A stretch of 64,000 bases of DNA, taken from the NCBI GenBank assembly GCA_958450365.1, contig CAUEEP010000925.1:434001-498000 (forward strand). Direction: 5' to 3'. Under the pieces are notes generated by a model. That model made no database searches. It worked only from the letters and a program-made list of their open reading frames with translations, and had not been told where the DNA came from. This document shows, in pieces, positions 19,052 to 28,833 of this stretch. Position 1 is the stretch's first letter; the number at the start of each line of letters is the position of its first letter. A program made the position numbers and the translations under genes. Origin of the DNA: Mesorhabditis belari (lineage: Eukaryota; Nematoda; Chromadorea; Rhabditida; Rhabditidae).

Positions 19052-20623
19052 CTAGTAATATAAAAACTCTGGAAATTGTGAAATCAGGAAGACTAGGATT
19101 AGGATACAGAGCAACAACAGCAGCAACAGAGGATTTTTTCTTTGTCTTTCTTTTTTGGTAACTTCTGTATCTTCAACTACTAAGTCTCGCTTCTCCTGTT
19201 GGTCAGTGAATAGGAAGGCGAATTCGGCCAGATTCTCAAACTCAAGCCATTCTGTTTTTGGATTCCCTTGATAATCAATCAAGCGGATGAAGGTCCATCC
19301 ATCACCCTTGATCAATGCATAAACCCTAGCATTGAGCTTTGACGCTTCAAAGTATTCTCTTAATACTCCAACATCAATATGATGAAGTTTCTTCCTGAAA
19401 TCAAATGCAGGAATACTTTCCCGATTTTCATAATTATGTGGATGATCCAAGAGAATCAAAAATGGAATCTCTAGGAGATTTTGACAGCAATGAAATAGAA
19501 ATGGGTGTCTCATGGAAAGAACAGTCCGAACTTTATAAGAAACTATACAATCCAGGTAACTGTCCAGAGCCAAAACCTCATTTTCCGTGATTTTACCACA
19601 TATTGGAATATGCAATTCTTTAGGTAGATCTGACCATCCTTCCAATTTTCTAAACCCATCTATTTCACATTTCCCTGAATGATTTTTTTGACAAACTGAA
19701 CGAGGAGGATTTCTTATTTGGAATATGTAGTGGGGGAAGGGATGGGGCTTATAAGATGCACCAAGAATTGATTGAATATTAAATGGAACATTATTCTTCT
19801 CCGAATCTTCTATTGAAATCAGATATTTGAAGTTTAATTTTATGATCGTTTCCATTCTTTTTTCTTGTTTTTTAAATGCCTCCATTATTAGTTCAAGAGG
19901 GATTTGTTTGTAATGGGAGAAATGAAGCAATTCATGCTTTTTATCTTGATTTTTAATCTCATAGCACCAGATTTCAGCTCTTGGATTGTCTACCCATTGT
20001 CCTGGTATTTCTTTCCATAATCTTAAGTCTTCACTTACAAACTTATCCTTTTTTAGAGGAATCCATCCCTCACCAGTCAATTGAGAAATAAAACATCGAA
20101 AAGAAAAATTTGTGGTGTATTTCTCTCTTTTTATTTTTTTCAAATCGTTAATCCGATTCTCACACGACGCCCAATTTTCAAAACTTGATATCCAAATCTC
20201 CTCGTGACTTTTAAGACTTGCAAAAGCAATGTCTTCCCGCCAGCGCTGTTGTTGAAAATCTCCCAAAACAAACAGTTCAAATATTTCATAAATATCCTTC
20301 TCATGTAGCTTTCCATTCTTTTCTTCTATCCTCAATCTTTCCTCAATCTTATAACGAGCATCTTTGAATGTCTGAGTTTCTTCTTTTAATCTTGAAACAA
20401 TATTTGGCGCTTCTTTGAAGAATTTCTCTCTTTCAACAGAATTTAGTGTTCCGAGTTTAGCTCGCATTATTGAAGTGATCTTTTTCATACCTTCATGATC
20501 AATATCCTCATCGAATCTCTTTTCATATTTTCTTTCCTCAGATTCAACCATAACCCATTCTTTTCTATCATCAAATCCAATTGGTCTTATCAGTTCTTTT
20601 TGGTTTTCACATTCTGTGGGCAT
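19052..20623 (-). CDS. FamX copy 4, intact 523-aa form with C-terminal membrane tail
   Basis: This is the longest FamX copy and is uninterrupted. It has all family blocks: PIGFDDRKEWVMV, APNIVSRLKEETQTF, YEIFELFVLGDF, TNFSFRCFISQLTGEGW, PHPFPHYIFQIRNPP, the Cys/His cluster VCQKNHSGKCEIDGF, FLFHCCQNLLEIPFLILLDH and IRLIDYQGNPKTEW. Unlike other copies it stays in frame past FTDQQEKRDLVVEDTEVTKK into NPLLLLLLLCILILVFLIS (about residues 491-510), a strong single membrane helix, and ends QFPEFLYY. With no signal peptide this would make a tail-anchored protein with a cytosolic body. A CTG/TTG-rich leucine run encodes the start of the helix. Kinase K3 lies upstream on the same strand. Confidence 0.9.
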   Translation of the reverse strand: MPTECENQKELIRPIGFDDRKEWVMVESEERKYEKRFDEDIDHEGMKKITSIMRAKLGTLNSVEREKFFKEAPNIVSRLKEETQTFKDARYKIEERLRIEEKNGKLHEKDIYEIFELFVLGDFQQQRWREDIAFASLKSHEEIWISSFENWASCENRINDLKKIKREKYTTNFSFRCFISQLTGEGWIPLKKDKFVSEDLRLWKEIPGQWVDNPRAEIWCYEIKNQDKKHELLHFSHYKQIPLELIMEAFKKQEKRMETIIKLNFKYLISIEDSEKNNVPFNIQSILGASYKPHPFPHYIFQIRNPPRSVCQKNHSGKCEIDGFRKLEGWSDLPKELHIPICGKITENEVLALDSYLDCIVSYKVRTVLSMRHPFLFHCCQNLLEIPFLILLDHPHNYENRESIPAFDFRKKLHHIDVGVLREYFEASKLNARVYALIKGDGWTFIRLIDYQGNPKTEWLEFENLAEFAFLFTDQQEKRDLVVEDTEVTKKERQRKNPLLLLLLLCILILVFLISQFPEFLYY

Positions 20624-21156
20624 AAAAGGGAGTGAAGAGATGAATTGATTTGCCTAGGTTAATATATTTGAGACGTTTTAAATTTCAAAAAAAGGAAACT
20701 TACTCAACTATTCGGTAGCTAATTCCCATTTACTCCTATTTACTTAATTTAATCATTATATTAACTAGAATTTTCCTGGTTGATGTAGAATTCTTGGAAC
20801 TACCAAGTATTAAAATTTCAGAATTTTTCTGGTAAAATAGCTAACCTTAAAATTTCAGCTAAATTCATGGTTAAAACAATTAGAGAAGCACTTCTTGGTG
20901 GTGATTTCCACGCCGAACTGCGGACAAACATCTCCAGAATAAGCGTTATCTGAGTGAAAACTCCCTAAACGCCCACTCTCTGGCATACAGCCGGCTATGT
21001 TTGGTTCAATTACCCAAGTATGAAATGCATTTCTACAAACTAACTCGCTTTTCTGCAGTTTTTTCTCGTTATTTTAGCCACGGCTCAATTTTAAGGTTAG
21101 CTAAAGAGAAAGAAGTTCTAAGAATTCTAAATAAACCATGAAAATTTTAGTTATTT
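20624..21156. repeat. Spacer of module 3: FamX leader and foldback sequence
   Basis: FamX leader (reverse of TTTTATGCC...CTAGGCAAAT) at 20624-20710, followed by the spacer repeat: GCGTTATCTGAGTGAAAACT, ACGCCCACTCTCTGGCATAC and AGCCGGCTATGTTTGGTTCA. One arm of the foldback is reduced compared with the 30.4-kb copy. Confidence 0.5.
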
Positions 21157-22438
21157 TTATGGTAGAATGAGAAAATGGGAATAAAAGGTAGTTTCATACT
21201 TCCCAACCCGATATAATAGTAGACGAGAAAATGAACTTACTTGATATGTTTTAAGGAAATCCAAAACTTCAGAAGCTGGTGGACGATCACTACGTTGAAA
21301 GTTAGCACATCTGACAGTTGGGTTCTTAAAATATAAAAGAAAGTCTTGAATCCAAACCTCAGGACGATTTTTTGAATTTCTGATTGACATTCCGGTGATT
21401 CGATTTCAATAAGACGTTTGGGTATAATATCAAGCAATAATTGGTCCCGATCAAACACTCCAGACAACTCATAGTTTGTGAAAATGGTTCTAAAACAATG
21501 AAAACGTTGTTTTGAAATCTTATTAATGTCTGAAAGGAGGTCACTATTTAAACATGAATACCTCCTTTCGATGATTTCCCACATAACAAGTCCCAGACTG
21601 TAGACATCATTTCGATGGGAATCCTGGAATGAATATATATTATCATGGGATAGAAAAGAAGTTAAAACTAACCGATATATCAGGCTCCGTTATTTGTTGA
21701 CAAACATTCCGTACCCCATCGTCCTTCATCTCAGGTGGACTCATATATCGTGGCGTTCCCATACGCGTCCCCGCAACAGTTCCATCTCCCACCACTTTTA
21801 CCAATCCAAAGTCACCAATCTTCAGCTGGTATTCATTGGTCACAAAAATGCTATAAATGAGTTGAACTTCGACATTCATATCACTTAATATTACTTCTCT
21901 GGTTTGATATCTCGATGTACCAAACTGTGTTTCTGATACATGTGATCAACGGCATCAAATAATTGGATTCCCCAGGTGAGAACAGTGTTCATTGAATATG
22001 TAATTCTTGGTTCAAGAATCACTAAACTCTAAGATATAACAATACCAGTCCAATAACAACCTCCATTCTGTTCCTTCTGTCCCATCTGTCCCTTGAGTGG
22101 TCCCTTTTGACAATATTCCATTACAATTCCCACTTTTATTCCTTCTTCTGTGTATCGATACAATCGAACCACATTTACATGATAGATCTTCTTCAAAGCT
22201 TCACATTCATTTTTGAAGAACTTCAATCGTTCATCACTACCACAAAGCATATATTTGATCACAGCCGGGCTAAAAAAAGATGCTTCTAGAAGAATATAAT
22301 CTCTACAAAAGACTAAATATTGAGCACTGCAGTGAATAGATTCGAAATAACCAACGGTTCGTGTCCAACCAATTCATACACTTGCCCCATTGCTCCATTC
22401 CCAATATAACGTTCAACAAATTGATTAGATGTTGTCGT
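21157..22438 (-). pseudogene. Kinase copy K3, start codon lost
   Basis: All seven exons are recognisable on the minus strand: exon 1 with IGNGAMGQVYELVG (about 22330-22438), exon 2 from VIKYMLCGSDERLKFF to the hinge VMEYCQ, the HRDIKP exon, exon 4 with KIGDFGLVKVV and RYMSPPEM, exon 5 with DVYSLGLVMWEII, and the last with RCANFQRSDRPPASEVLDFL. The ATG at the equivalent of K2's start is ACG (22436-22438), and the exon 1 donor is not a GT. Exon 2 has a 30-nt insertion (CAGATGGGACAGAAGGAACA region, 22065-22095) that keeps the frame. Catalytic residues remain, so inactivation, if real, is recent. It could also be initiated elsewhere. It is upstream of FamX copy 4. Confidence 0.75.
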
Positions 22439-22460
22439 TTTTCCCAGATAAGGCTTTAAC

Positions 22461-22870
22461 CTATTTGAATTGTTTGTTTTGGGAGATTTTCTAAAACAGC
22501 TCTGGCATGAAGACTCCGCTTTTGTAAGGCTTAAAAGTCACGAGGAGATTTGGATATCAAGTTTTCAAAATTGGTGGCTCTGTGGGGCTCAGATTGACAC
22601 TTTGAAAAAAATAAAAAGAGAGAAATACACAACAAATTTCTATTTTCGATGTTTTTATTCTCAATTGACTGGTGAGGGATGGTTTCATAACGAATGGGAT
22701 GAGACTCTACCGGGATCGAGACCTAAGGGAGTGGAGGCGTTTGTAAGTGAAAATCTGAATTTATGGAAACGAATACCAGGACAATGGCTAAACAATTCAA
22801 AAACTGAAGTCCGGAGCTATAAGACTAAAAATGGAGACAAAAAACATGAATTGCTTCATTTCTCCCATTC
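22461..22870 (+). pseudogene. FamX fragment (copy 5), central part only
   Basis: Open from YLFELFVLGDFLKQLW-like sequence to KHELLHFSHS, covering roughly residues 110-245 of the family, including TNFYFRCFYSQLTGEGW. An insertion between GEGWFHNEW and VSENLNLWK adds about 12 residues. The left edge is fused to the 5' leader of kinase K3 (opposite strand); the right edge breaks at CATTTCTCCCATT where mariner sequence follows. No promoter, start or C-terminal half. Confidence 0.8.
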
Positions 22871-22883
22871 TCCCATTCAAATT

Positions 22884-24127
22884 TAGCTCACGCTTTTTTT
22901 TGTGTCTTGTATACTTTTTTCCCTTTTTTCGAGTATAGTTAAGGTGATTTGTTACAAAAAAATTTCTTTTCAGGAGACAATTCGAAAGAATGAACGCCAA
23001 ACAACGACGCGATTTGATTGTCGGATTATACCAAGGCGGAAAAAATAGCCCGGAGATCGTAAAAATCACGAAATATCCAAAAAGCACCGTCAACAAAGCA
23101 ATCAAACGCTATAAGGAGTTAAAGAGCAACAAGGATCGCCCTCGAAGTGGTCGAACACCAACCGCCGTAACACCTACGAACATCAACAAAATTCGCTGTC
23201 GGATTCACCAAAACAAGCTGCGGTCGATGCGAAAGATGGGCAAAGAGCTGAAAATTAGCCCTCTAAGCGTTGGAAGGATCGTTAAAGGGAAACTAGGATT
23301 CTGTAGCTACAAATTCGCCAAAGCACACTTCTTGAGCGACAAATCCAAGAAGAAACAAAGGCTTCTAGCAAAGAAGATGGTGCGCTTCGTGGCGAATGGT
23401 CGACTTGCGAGGATCCTCTTCACAGATGAAAAGATTTTTTCTATCCAGCCATTGCACAACCGCCAAAATCATAGACAACTTCTCGAAAGAGGTCTGAAGA
23501 ACACATTTGCGGCAAATTTGATGGTTAGGAAGCATTTTCCATCTTCGATTATGGTGTGGGGAGGCATTTGTGCTACAGGCAAGACACCTCTTGTTTTTTT
23601 GGACAGGAACGTCAAGATTAATGCTAAAAACTACCAACAACTGGTATTAAAAGATGGCTTGAAACCTTGGGCAACAAATCACTTTGGACAAGCTGGTTTT
23701 TCCCTTCAACAGGACTGGGCTCCGGCGCATGATGCTCACTCAACTCTCGACGCTTGCAATCAGTTGTTTCCAGGCTTTTGGGATAAGACCATTTGGCCTT
23801 CAAATTCGCCAGATCTTAATCCCCTCGATTACTCCGTTTGGGCTATTTTAGAAGACAAGATCTCAATGAAGACGTATCAAACAGTGAATGCTTTAAAAGC
23901 TGCTCTGAAACGAGCCTGGGATGAAATAACTGTTCAAGAGTGAGGAACTTCCCGAAGCGTTTAAAGAGGTGGATCGAAGCGGATGGTGGAAATTTCGAGC
24001 ATTTGTTATAAGTTATTTGTTGTTATGATTCGAATAAAGAATTTGTTATCAATTTTTAGCTTTTTAAAGCGAGTTTTTAAACCTTTAACTATCTTAAGAA
24101 GCGGCTCCGAACTTTTGTCGCACCCTG
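22884..24127 (+). mobile_element. Mariner element (DD37D type), 5'-truncated
   Basis: The right terminus (TTTGTCGCACCCTG, 24114-24127, then TA) is a normal Tc1/mariner end; its other side is kinase intron sequence, showing insertion into a kinase gene. The left terminus expected to match (CAGGGTGCGACAAAA) is absent at 22870-22990, where FamX fragment sequence abuts instead, so the left end was lost in a rearrangement. It carries the transposase at 22990-23943. Confidence 0.75.
22990..23943 (+). pseudogene. Mariner DD37D transposase, frameshifted near the C-terminus
   Basis: Cut-and-paste transposase of 317 codons. An N-terminal helix-turn-helix (RRDLIVGLYQGGKNSPEIVK, then KYPKSTVNKAIKRY) is followed by a linker with GRTPTAV and a second HTH. 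The catalytic core has FTDEKIF (first Asp), VWGGI, QQDWAPAHDA (second Asp) and PSNSPDLNPLDYSVW (third Asp). I count 37 residues between the second Asp and the Asp of NPLD, which fits the maT/DD37D group. The frame stops at 23941. In a shifted frame the next bases read VRNFPKRLKRWIEADGG and end at a TAA, the expected C-terminus, so a frameshift near 23935 removes about 25 residues. The duplicate at 26383-26856 shares the lesion. Catalytic residues are intact. Confidence 0.85.
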
Positions 24128-24533
24128 TATTTCAAATGAGATCAATATGCACATATTAATACCGCCTTTCGATGATTTCCCACATAACAAGTCCCAGACT
24201 GTAGACATCATTTCGATGGGAATTCTGGAATAAATATATCTTGTCTTTGGATAGAAAAGAATGTAGTGTAAATGTAAAACTAACCGATACATCAGCCTCC
24301 CTCATTCGTTCATAAACATCCCGTTGTACCCATCCTCTCTCATTTCAGGTGGACTCATATATCGTGGCGTTCCAACAAACGTCCCCGTAACAGTTCCATC
24401 ACCCACTACTCTTACCAATCCGAAGTCACCAATCTTCAGCTGGTAGTCATTGGTCACAAAAATGCTTTAAATGAATTGAACTTCGACATTTATACCACTG
24501 AATATTACTTGTCTGGTTTGATATCTCGATGTA
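23654..24533. repeat. Left arm of 880-bp inverted duplication
   Basis: Bases 23654-24533 recur in reverse complement at 25976-26856 with near-perfect identity. The arm spans the 3' half of the mariner and part of kinase K4. The only difference I see is one C in the run GTACCC (about 24326) against GTACCCC in the other arm. The 1.44 kb between the arms contains unrelated sequence and the 5' part of kinase K5. Confidence 0.85.
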
Positions 24534-24540
24534 GGGCTTT
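24141..24540 (-). pseudogene. Kinase copy K4, internal fragment
   Basis: Minus-strand remnant with exon 5 (DVYSLGLVMWEII, 24150-24215), exon 4 (KIGDFGLVRVV, RYMSPPEM; 24290-24470, with a one-base deletion in the GTACCC run that breaks its frame) and the very end of exon 3 (HRDIKPD, to about 24533). It is cut by the mariner on one side and by foldback-like sequence on the other. The same piece, unbroken, lies in K5. Confidence 0.8.
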
Positions 24541-24990
24541 GAGTTAAAAACTTAACCCAAGGACTTGAAAGCAAATAAACTCTGCCAAATGATAAGTGTA
24601 ACTAGATTTAGTCTTTCGCAGAGCTCAGTTCAGAGCTGAATCTTCAAGGATGAGCTGTTTAGTCTAGGCACAACGGTTAGCTGAATAGGGAAATTGTCGA
24701 ATCCTTTCGCGAATTCTCTCCTTGTCACCTCAGCACCGCTGTAGACCCTGATCGTGAAGTCGGCCAGTTCGCTTTCTGAGATGTCTGCAATTGTTTGCTC
24801 CAGTTGAAAGTGGCGAAGAGCTTCAGGGAAAGCCTGGGGGACGGGCTTCCATTTCTCGGCCCACCGACTAACTGGAAACAACCTATCTAAAAAAGCTCAT
24901 GAAGCTCGTAAATCAACATCTGTAGTGGTGGGTAAGTCATTACCATCCGTCATCAAAAGGTCATCAAAAACCTGCTGCAATTAAAACATA
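24541..24990 (-). pseudogene. Unrecognised coding relic overlapping a foldback end
   Basis: On the minus strand 24630-24881 is open and protein-like (RLFPVSRWAEKWKPVPQAF, ADISESELADFTIRVYSG, AKGFDNFPIQLTVVPRLN). Upstream the same frame continues VFDDLLMTDGNDLPTTTDVD with one TGA near 24900, so it was probably a longer coding region. The lower part (24541-24690) resembles the arms of the palindrome at 61096-62421 (GCAGAGCTCAGTTCAGAGCT). It may be host coding captured by a foldback element or the element's own gene. No family recognised. Confidence 0.4.
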
Positions 24991-25487
24991 TGAATTTGCA
25001 ACCCAATTTCCCCCCTTTTTAAACCACAAACTACAGTACTTCGACGCAAAATCAAATACAGTTGTTGAGTCAGTAAAACAAATGTAAAAAATTATATTTT
25101 GTGACTCTCTGTAAAAATTTAACTCTGTTAAACTCCCTTAAACTCTTTTCTTGGTCGTCTATAGCATAATATTTTGTGCAGTTAGCAAGGTTAGGTTTAT
25201 TGTTATCAGAATTTTGAAAGCCCTCTGGGACTAAAGTAAAATTTAAGAAAAACAAAAGTATTTACTGAAATAATAAGATTCAGTTTATTGTTAGCATATC
25301 GCTCTCCTTTTCTCAAAACCCAGAATCAACAATTTGGGAATAGAGTGGAGAGAAGAAAGAGGTAAGACATCCTTTTCTTGCAAATGTCTTCCCCCCCACC
25401 TTCTAGCTGCTTTTCCAATCCTAATTTCATCTCCTCTTTTATATTTTATATTATTAGTTCTTTAGGTTGAAGCCTTATCTGTGAGAA
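24991..25487 (+). promoter_or_regulatory. Intergenic DNA ending in the kinase 5' leader
   Basis: About 25280-25487 repeats the kinase leader and its upstream part seen before K9 (GCTCTCCTTTTCTCAAAACC, GGGAATAGAGTGGAGAGAAG, ACCTTCTAGCTGCTTTTCCA). Bases 25070-25255 contain a minus-strand ORF starting after a possible acceptor (TTTACTTTAG) that I cannot support as a gene. Confidence 0.35.
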
Positions 25488-26382
25488 ATGACAACATCCG
25501 ATCAATTTGTATTGGGAAAGCGTATTGGGAAAGGAGCATATGGAGAAGTGCATGAATTGCTTGGACACCAACCGTTGGTTATTTTTGATCTATTCACTGC
25601 CATGTTCAATAAATAGTCTTTTTTAGAGGTTGTATTGTCCCATAAGCTTCCGTATTTAGTCCAGCTGTCATCAAATATATGTTTTGTGGCAACGAAGCAC
25701 AATTGGAGATCTTCAAAAGTGAATGCGAAGCTTTGAAGAAGATCTATCATGAAAATGTGGTCCGATTGTATCGACATGTAGAGGAACGCGATAGAGTGGG
25801 AATTGTAATGGAATATTGTCACAAGGGACCACTCAAGGGAGGTTGGGATTGGACTGGTATTGTTATAACTTGGAGTTTAGTGCTTCTTGATCCAACAATT
25901 CAATGAAAACTGTTCTCACCTGGGGAATCCAATTATTTGCTGCCAGTAATCACATGTATCAGGAACACGGAATCATACATCGAGATATCAAACCAGACAA
26001 GTAATATTCAGTGGTATAAATGTCGAAGTTCAATTCATTTAAAGCATTTTTGTGACCAATGACTACCAGCTGAAGATTGGTGACTTCGGATTGGTAAGAG
26101 TAGTGGGTGATGGAACTGTTACGGGGACGTTTGTTGGAACGCCACGATATATGAGTCCACCTGAAATGAGAGAGGATGGGGTACAACGGGATGTTTATGA
26201 ACGAATGAGGGAGGCTGATGTATCGGTTAGTTTTACATTTACACTACATTCTTTTCTATCCAAAGACAAGATATATTTATTCCAGAATTCCCATCGAAAT
26301 GATGTCTACAGTCTGGGACTTGTTATGTGGGAAATCATCGAAAGGCGGTATTAATATGTGCATATTGATCTCATTTGAAATA
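25488..26382 (+). pseudogene. Kinase copy K5, truncated by mariner
   Basis: Exon 1 at 25488 (glycine loop IGKGAYGEVHEL, an AYGEV variant close to the kinase consensus), exon 2 (CGNEAQLEIFKSECEALKK, VMEYCHK), exon 3 ending HRDIKPD, exon 4 (KIGDFGLVRVV, GTPRYMSPPEM) and exon 5 (DVYSLGLVMWEII) are all present, but the sequence passes into mariner at 26383 inside the next intron, so the C-terminal two exons are missing. The exon 1 donor seen in K2 (CCTG/GTGTG) is CTGCCATG here and the third exon has a small deletion (ATTCAATG). Motifs needed for catalysis remain. Confidence 0.75.
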
Positions 26383-26856
26383 CAGGGTGCGACAAAAGTT
26401 CGGAGCCGCTTCTTAAGATAGTTAAAGGTTTAAAAACTCGCTTTAAAAAGCTAAAAATTGATAACAAATTCTTTATTCGAATCATAACAACAAATAACTT
26501 ATAACAAATGCTCGAAATTTCCACCATCCGCTTCGATCCACCTCTTTAAACGCTTCGGGAAGTTCCTCACTCTTGAACAGTTATTTCATCCCAGGCTCGT
26601 TTCAGAGCAGCTTTTAAAGCATTCACTGTTTGATACGTCTTCATTGAGATCTTGTCTTCTAAAATAGCCCAAACGGAGTAATCGAGGGGATTAAGATCTG
26701 GCGAATTTGAAGGCCAAATGGTCTTATCCCAAAAGCCTGGAAACAACTGATTGCAAGCGTCGAGAGTTGAGTGAGCATCATGCGCCGGAGCCCAGTCCTG
26801 TTGAAGGGAAAAACCAGCTTGTCCAAAGTGATTTGTTGCCCAAGGTTTCAAGCCAT
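25976..26856. repeat. Right arm of 880-bp inverted duplication
   Basis: Reverse complement of 23654-24533 (one-base longer). It begins at TACATCGAGATATC within kinase exon 3 and ends in the middle of the mariner transposase at AAGCCAT, where unrelated sequence starts. Confidence 0.85.
26383..26856 (-). pseudogene. Mariner 3'-half fragment
   Basis: Minus-strand copy of the last 95 codons of the transposase at 22990 (QQDWAPAHDA to AWDEITVQE) with the same C-terminal frameshift and the same terminus (CAGGGTGCGACAAAAG at 26383). It lacks the first catalytic Asp and the DNA-binding domain. It exists only because of the inverted duplication. Confidence 0.85.
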
Positions 26857-26899
26857 TATAAACGCAGAGTTTAAAAGGCTTTTGAAGCCGAATTCGAAA

Positions 26900-27931
26900 G
26901 GTTAATAAGTATTGTCGCGTGCTTCAACGCTTGCTACTGCAGGATTTTTCGAGACAATGACTGTGAAAGATTTTATTGCGATTCTTGTGTTTTTCAAAAA
27001 AGGGACGAGATCAATTCTAAGCCTCTCATACAAGTGGAATTTTTATTTATTCAGCTAAATTTTTAAATTCTGCTTCAAAATGTTGTCCTAAATGTGTTCT
27101 TTCTGAAATATATTGGGAATTTGGAAAATTTCTGGAATTTGGCTCAAGATAGAGTTTATAGTTCGAAAGCGACTCAGCAAGTGTTTAGAAGCAAACGGAG
27201 AGCATTTTGAGCACTTAATGTAATTCTTTGTTGGCTCTATTGTTGGTAAATATTCTGAATTGGTTTTCTTGTGTCATTTGATGTAAATTTGGTTTGCGTG
27301 CGCTGGCATGCGTGCGGTAAGAAGGTAGCAGAACTTTCGGCGCATCCTGTATTAATCGTATCGTTAGCATGTGCTATATACGTGCTAGGCGTTAACGTTG
27401 ACAATAAAGCACGCTTGAGGTCTATGTTTCGATTCGTAAATTGATAGATTACGGTGTAAATTTGTCGCCAAAAACATAAAACGTATGACCCATGACAGCT
27501 TGGCCTTCAGCAAAATTTTTAGTGTTTTTTGCTAAAATTAACTTTTTTACAAGTTCTTTTTCCCCTATAAACAATAACAAAAAACACCAACTTGAAAAAG
27601 TTAACGTACGAACAGGTGAGCAATATTGCAGTAAATGAATGGGTAGATGCAATGATTCACCCTTTTGTTCATAAAAAATTCAGCTAACGTTCCCAAAAAT
27701 AGCACTAAAACATTGAAGGAATTTCCTTATCGTTGAAGGAATCGTTGAACAAAGACGGTTTCAGAAAGGCAGATTCAGGATCAAATGTGACAATTTGGCT
27801 CTCATTTTTTCTCTCTTCAGAAAAGCAAAAAACAGGTGTCCAAAAGCCAGCCAAATATGAACCATGCATATATTTAGATCCCCTGGAATAACAGGCGTTC
27901 AAGCACGCGACAATACTTATTAGCCACCCTG
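26900..27931. mobile_element. Inverted-repeat element, related to 62425-62720
   Basis: The left arm TTAATAAGTATTGTCGCGTGC (26903) matches in reverse the right end GCACGCGACAATACTTATTA followed by GCCACCCTG (27900-27930). The missing left tip was lost at the junction with the inverted duplication. The interior shares CAATTCTAAGC, ATACAAGTGGAATT and TTGTCCTAAATGT words with 62570-62690. CAGGGTGGC ends suggest a Tc1/mariner-type element; no transposase is recognisable. Inside, at about 27352, is another apparent mariner end (GGCGCATCCTGTA). Confidence 0.45.
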
Positions 27932-28833
27932 GACATAACAGAGACTTTTTAGGCCCGTATGTTTTTAGTGATCTACCTATAGGTTTAAATCTACCCATAG
28001 TGTAGTTAGGATAAGCTATATCTTTTTGGATAAGCTAGGATAAGCTATATGAAAGATAGGACTCCCAAACAGAAAGTCGCTTCATAAAATGAAATACCAG
28101 TAAATTATTGAATCCACGAATCGGATTCATTTATTTTTATCAGATTCCTCTCGCTTCTCCCAAAACCAGAATCAATCAATATGGGAATAGTGTCAAGAGA
28201 AGAATTACTTACATACTATTTAGATCTTCACTTTGAATTCTCGACACTTTAATACGGTTCCATTTTGATTTCAGCTTTTCATTTGACGAGAAATAAGCAG
28301 CTCTGATTATTCGAACTTTATCGTCTCTTCATATAATATCGACCAGATTTGATTAAAATCCTTTACCCCACTTAGCTACTGAGAATTTTCACTTTGAAGA
28401 ATAGTCCTTTTGGGCAGAGTCAAAGCCTTGACATTGAAATTGGCTCCGAAAAGTGAAACAGAGCCGAGCTGGCCCTTTATCTTCTTTTTCATTCACTTCA
28501 TGCAATCAATATGAAAAGAAACAGATAAGGCTTTTGTTCAATTCTTGTACGAAACTTTTCTTCACGACACATTATTGCAGCCTTTAAATGAGCAAACCTT
28601 CTAAGAATGTTAAAACTAAATCTAACAATCTTCTATATAATAATTTTTCACCTTCAGACCAGTCAATATAATAATCTATCTCCATATCTATTATCCATAT
28701 CATTTCTTTTGCTGAGCCTTTAGTATTATTATGCCAAAGTTTTTTGCTCTTCGTTTTAACTATAAACTTTATTTATTCTGAAATTATTTTTATCGCCAGG
28801 GACATTTGGAGCTTTAGCGGCCCACGATAAACT
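27932..28833. other. Gene-poor stretch before kinase K6
   Basis: Contains short GATAAGCTA repeats (28015-28050) and part of a kinase-upstream block (CCAGAATCAATCAATATGGG near 28165). No coding supported. Confidence 0.35.

Noticed and set aside
24089..26421. Two identical 67-codon ORFs (24089-24292 minus and 26218-26421 plus)
   Set aside because: They are the same kinase intron/exon 5/mariner-end DNA in the inverted duplication, not a gene.
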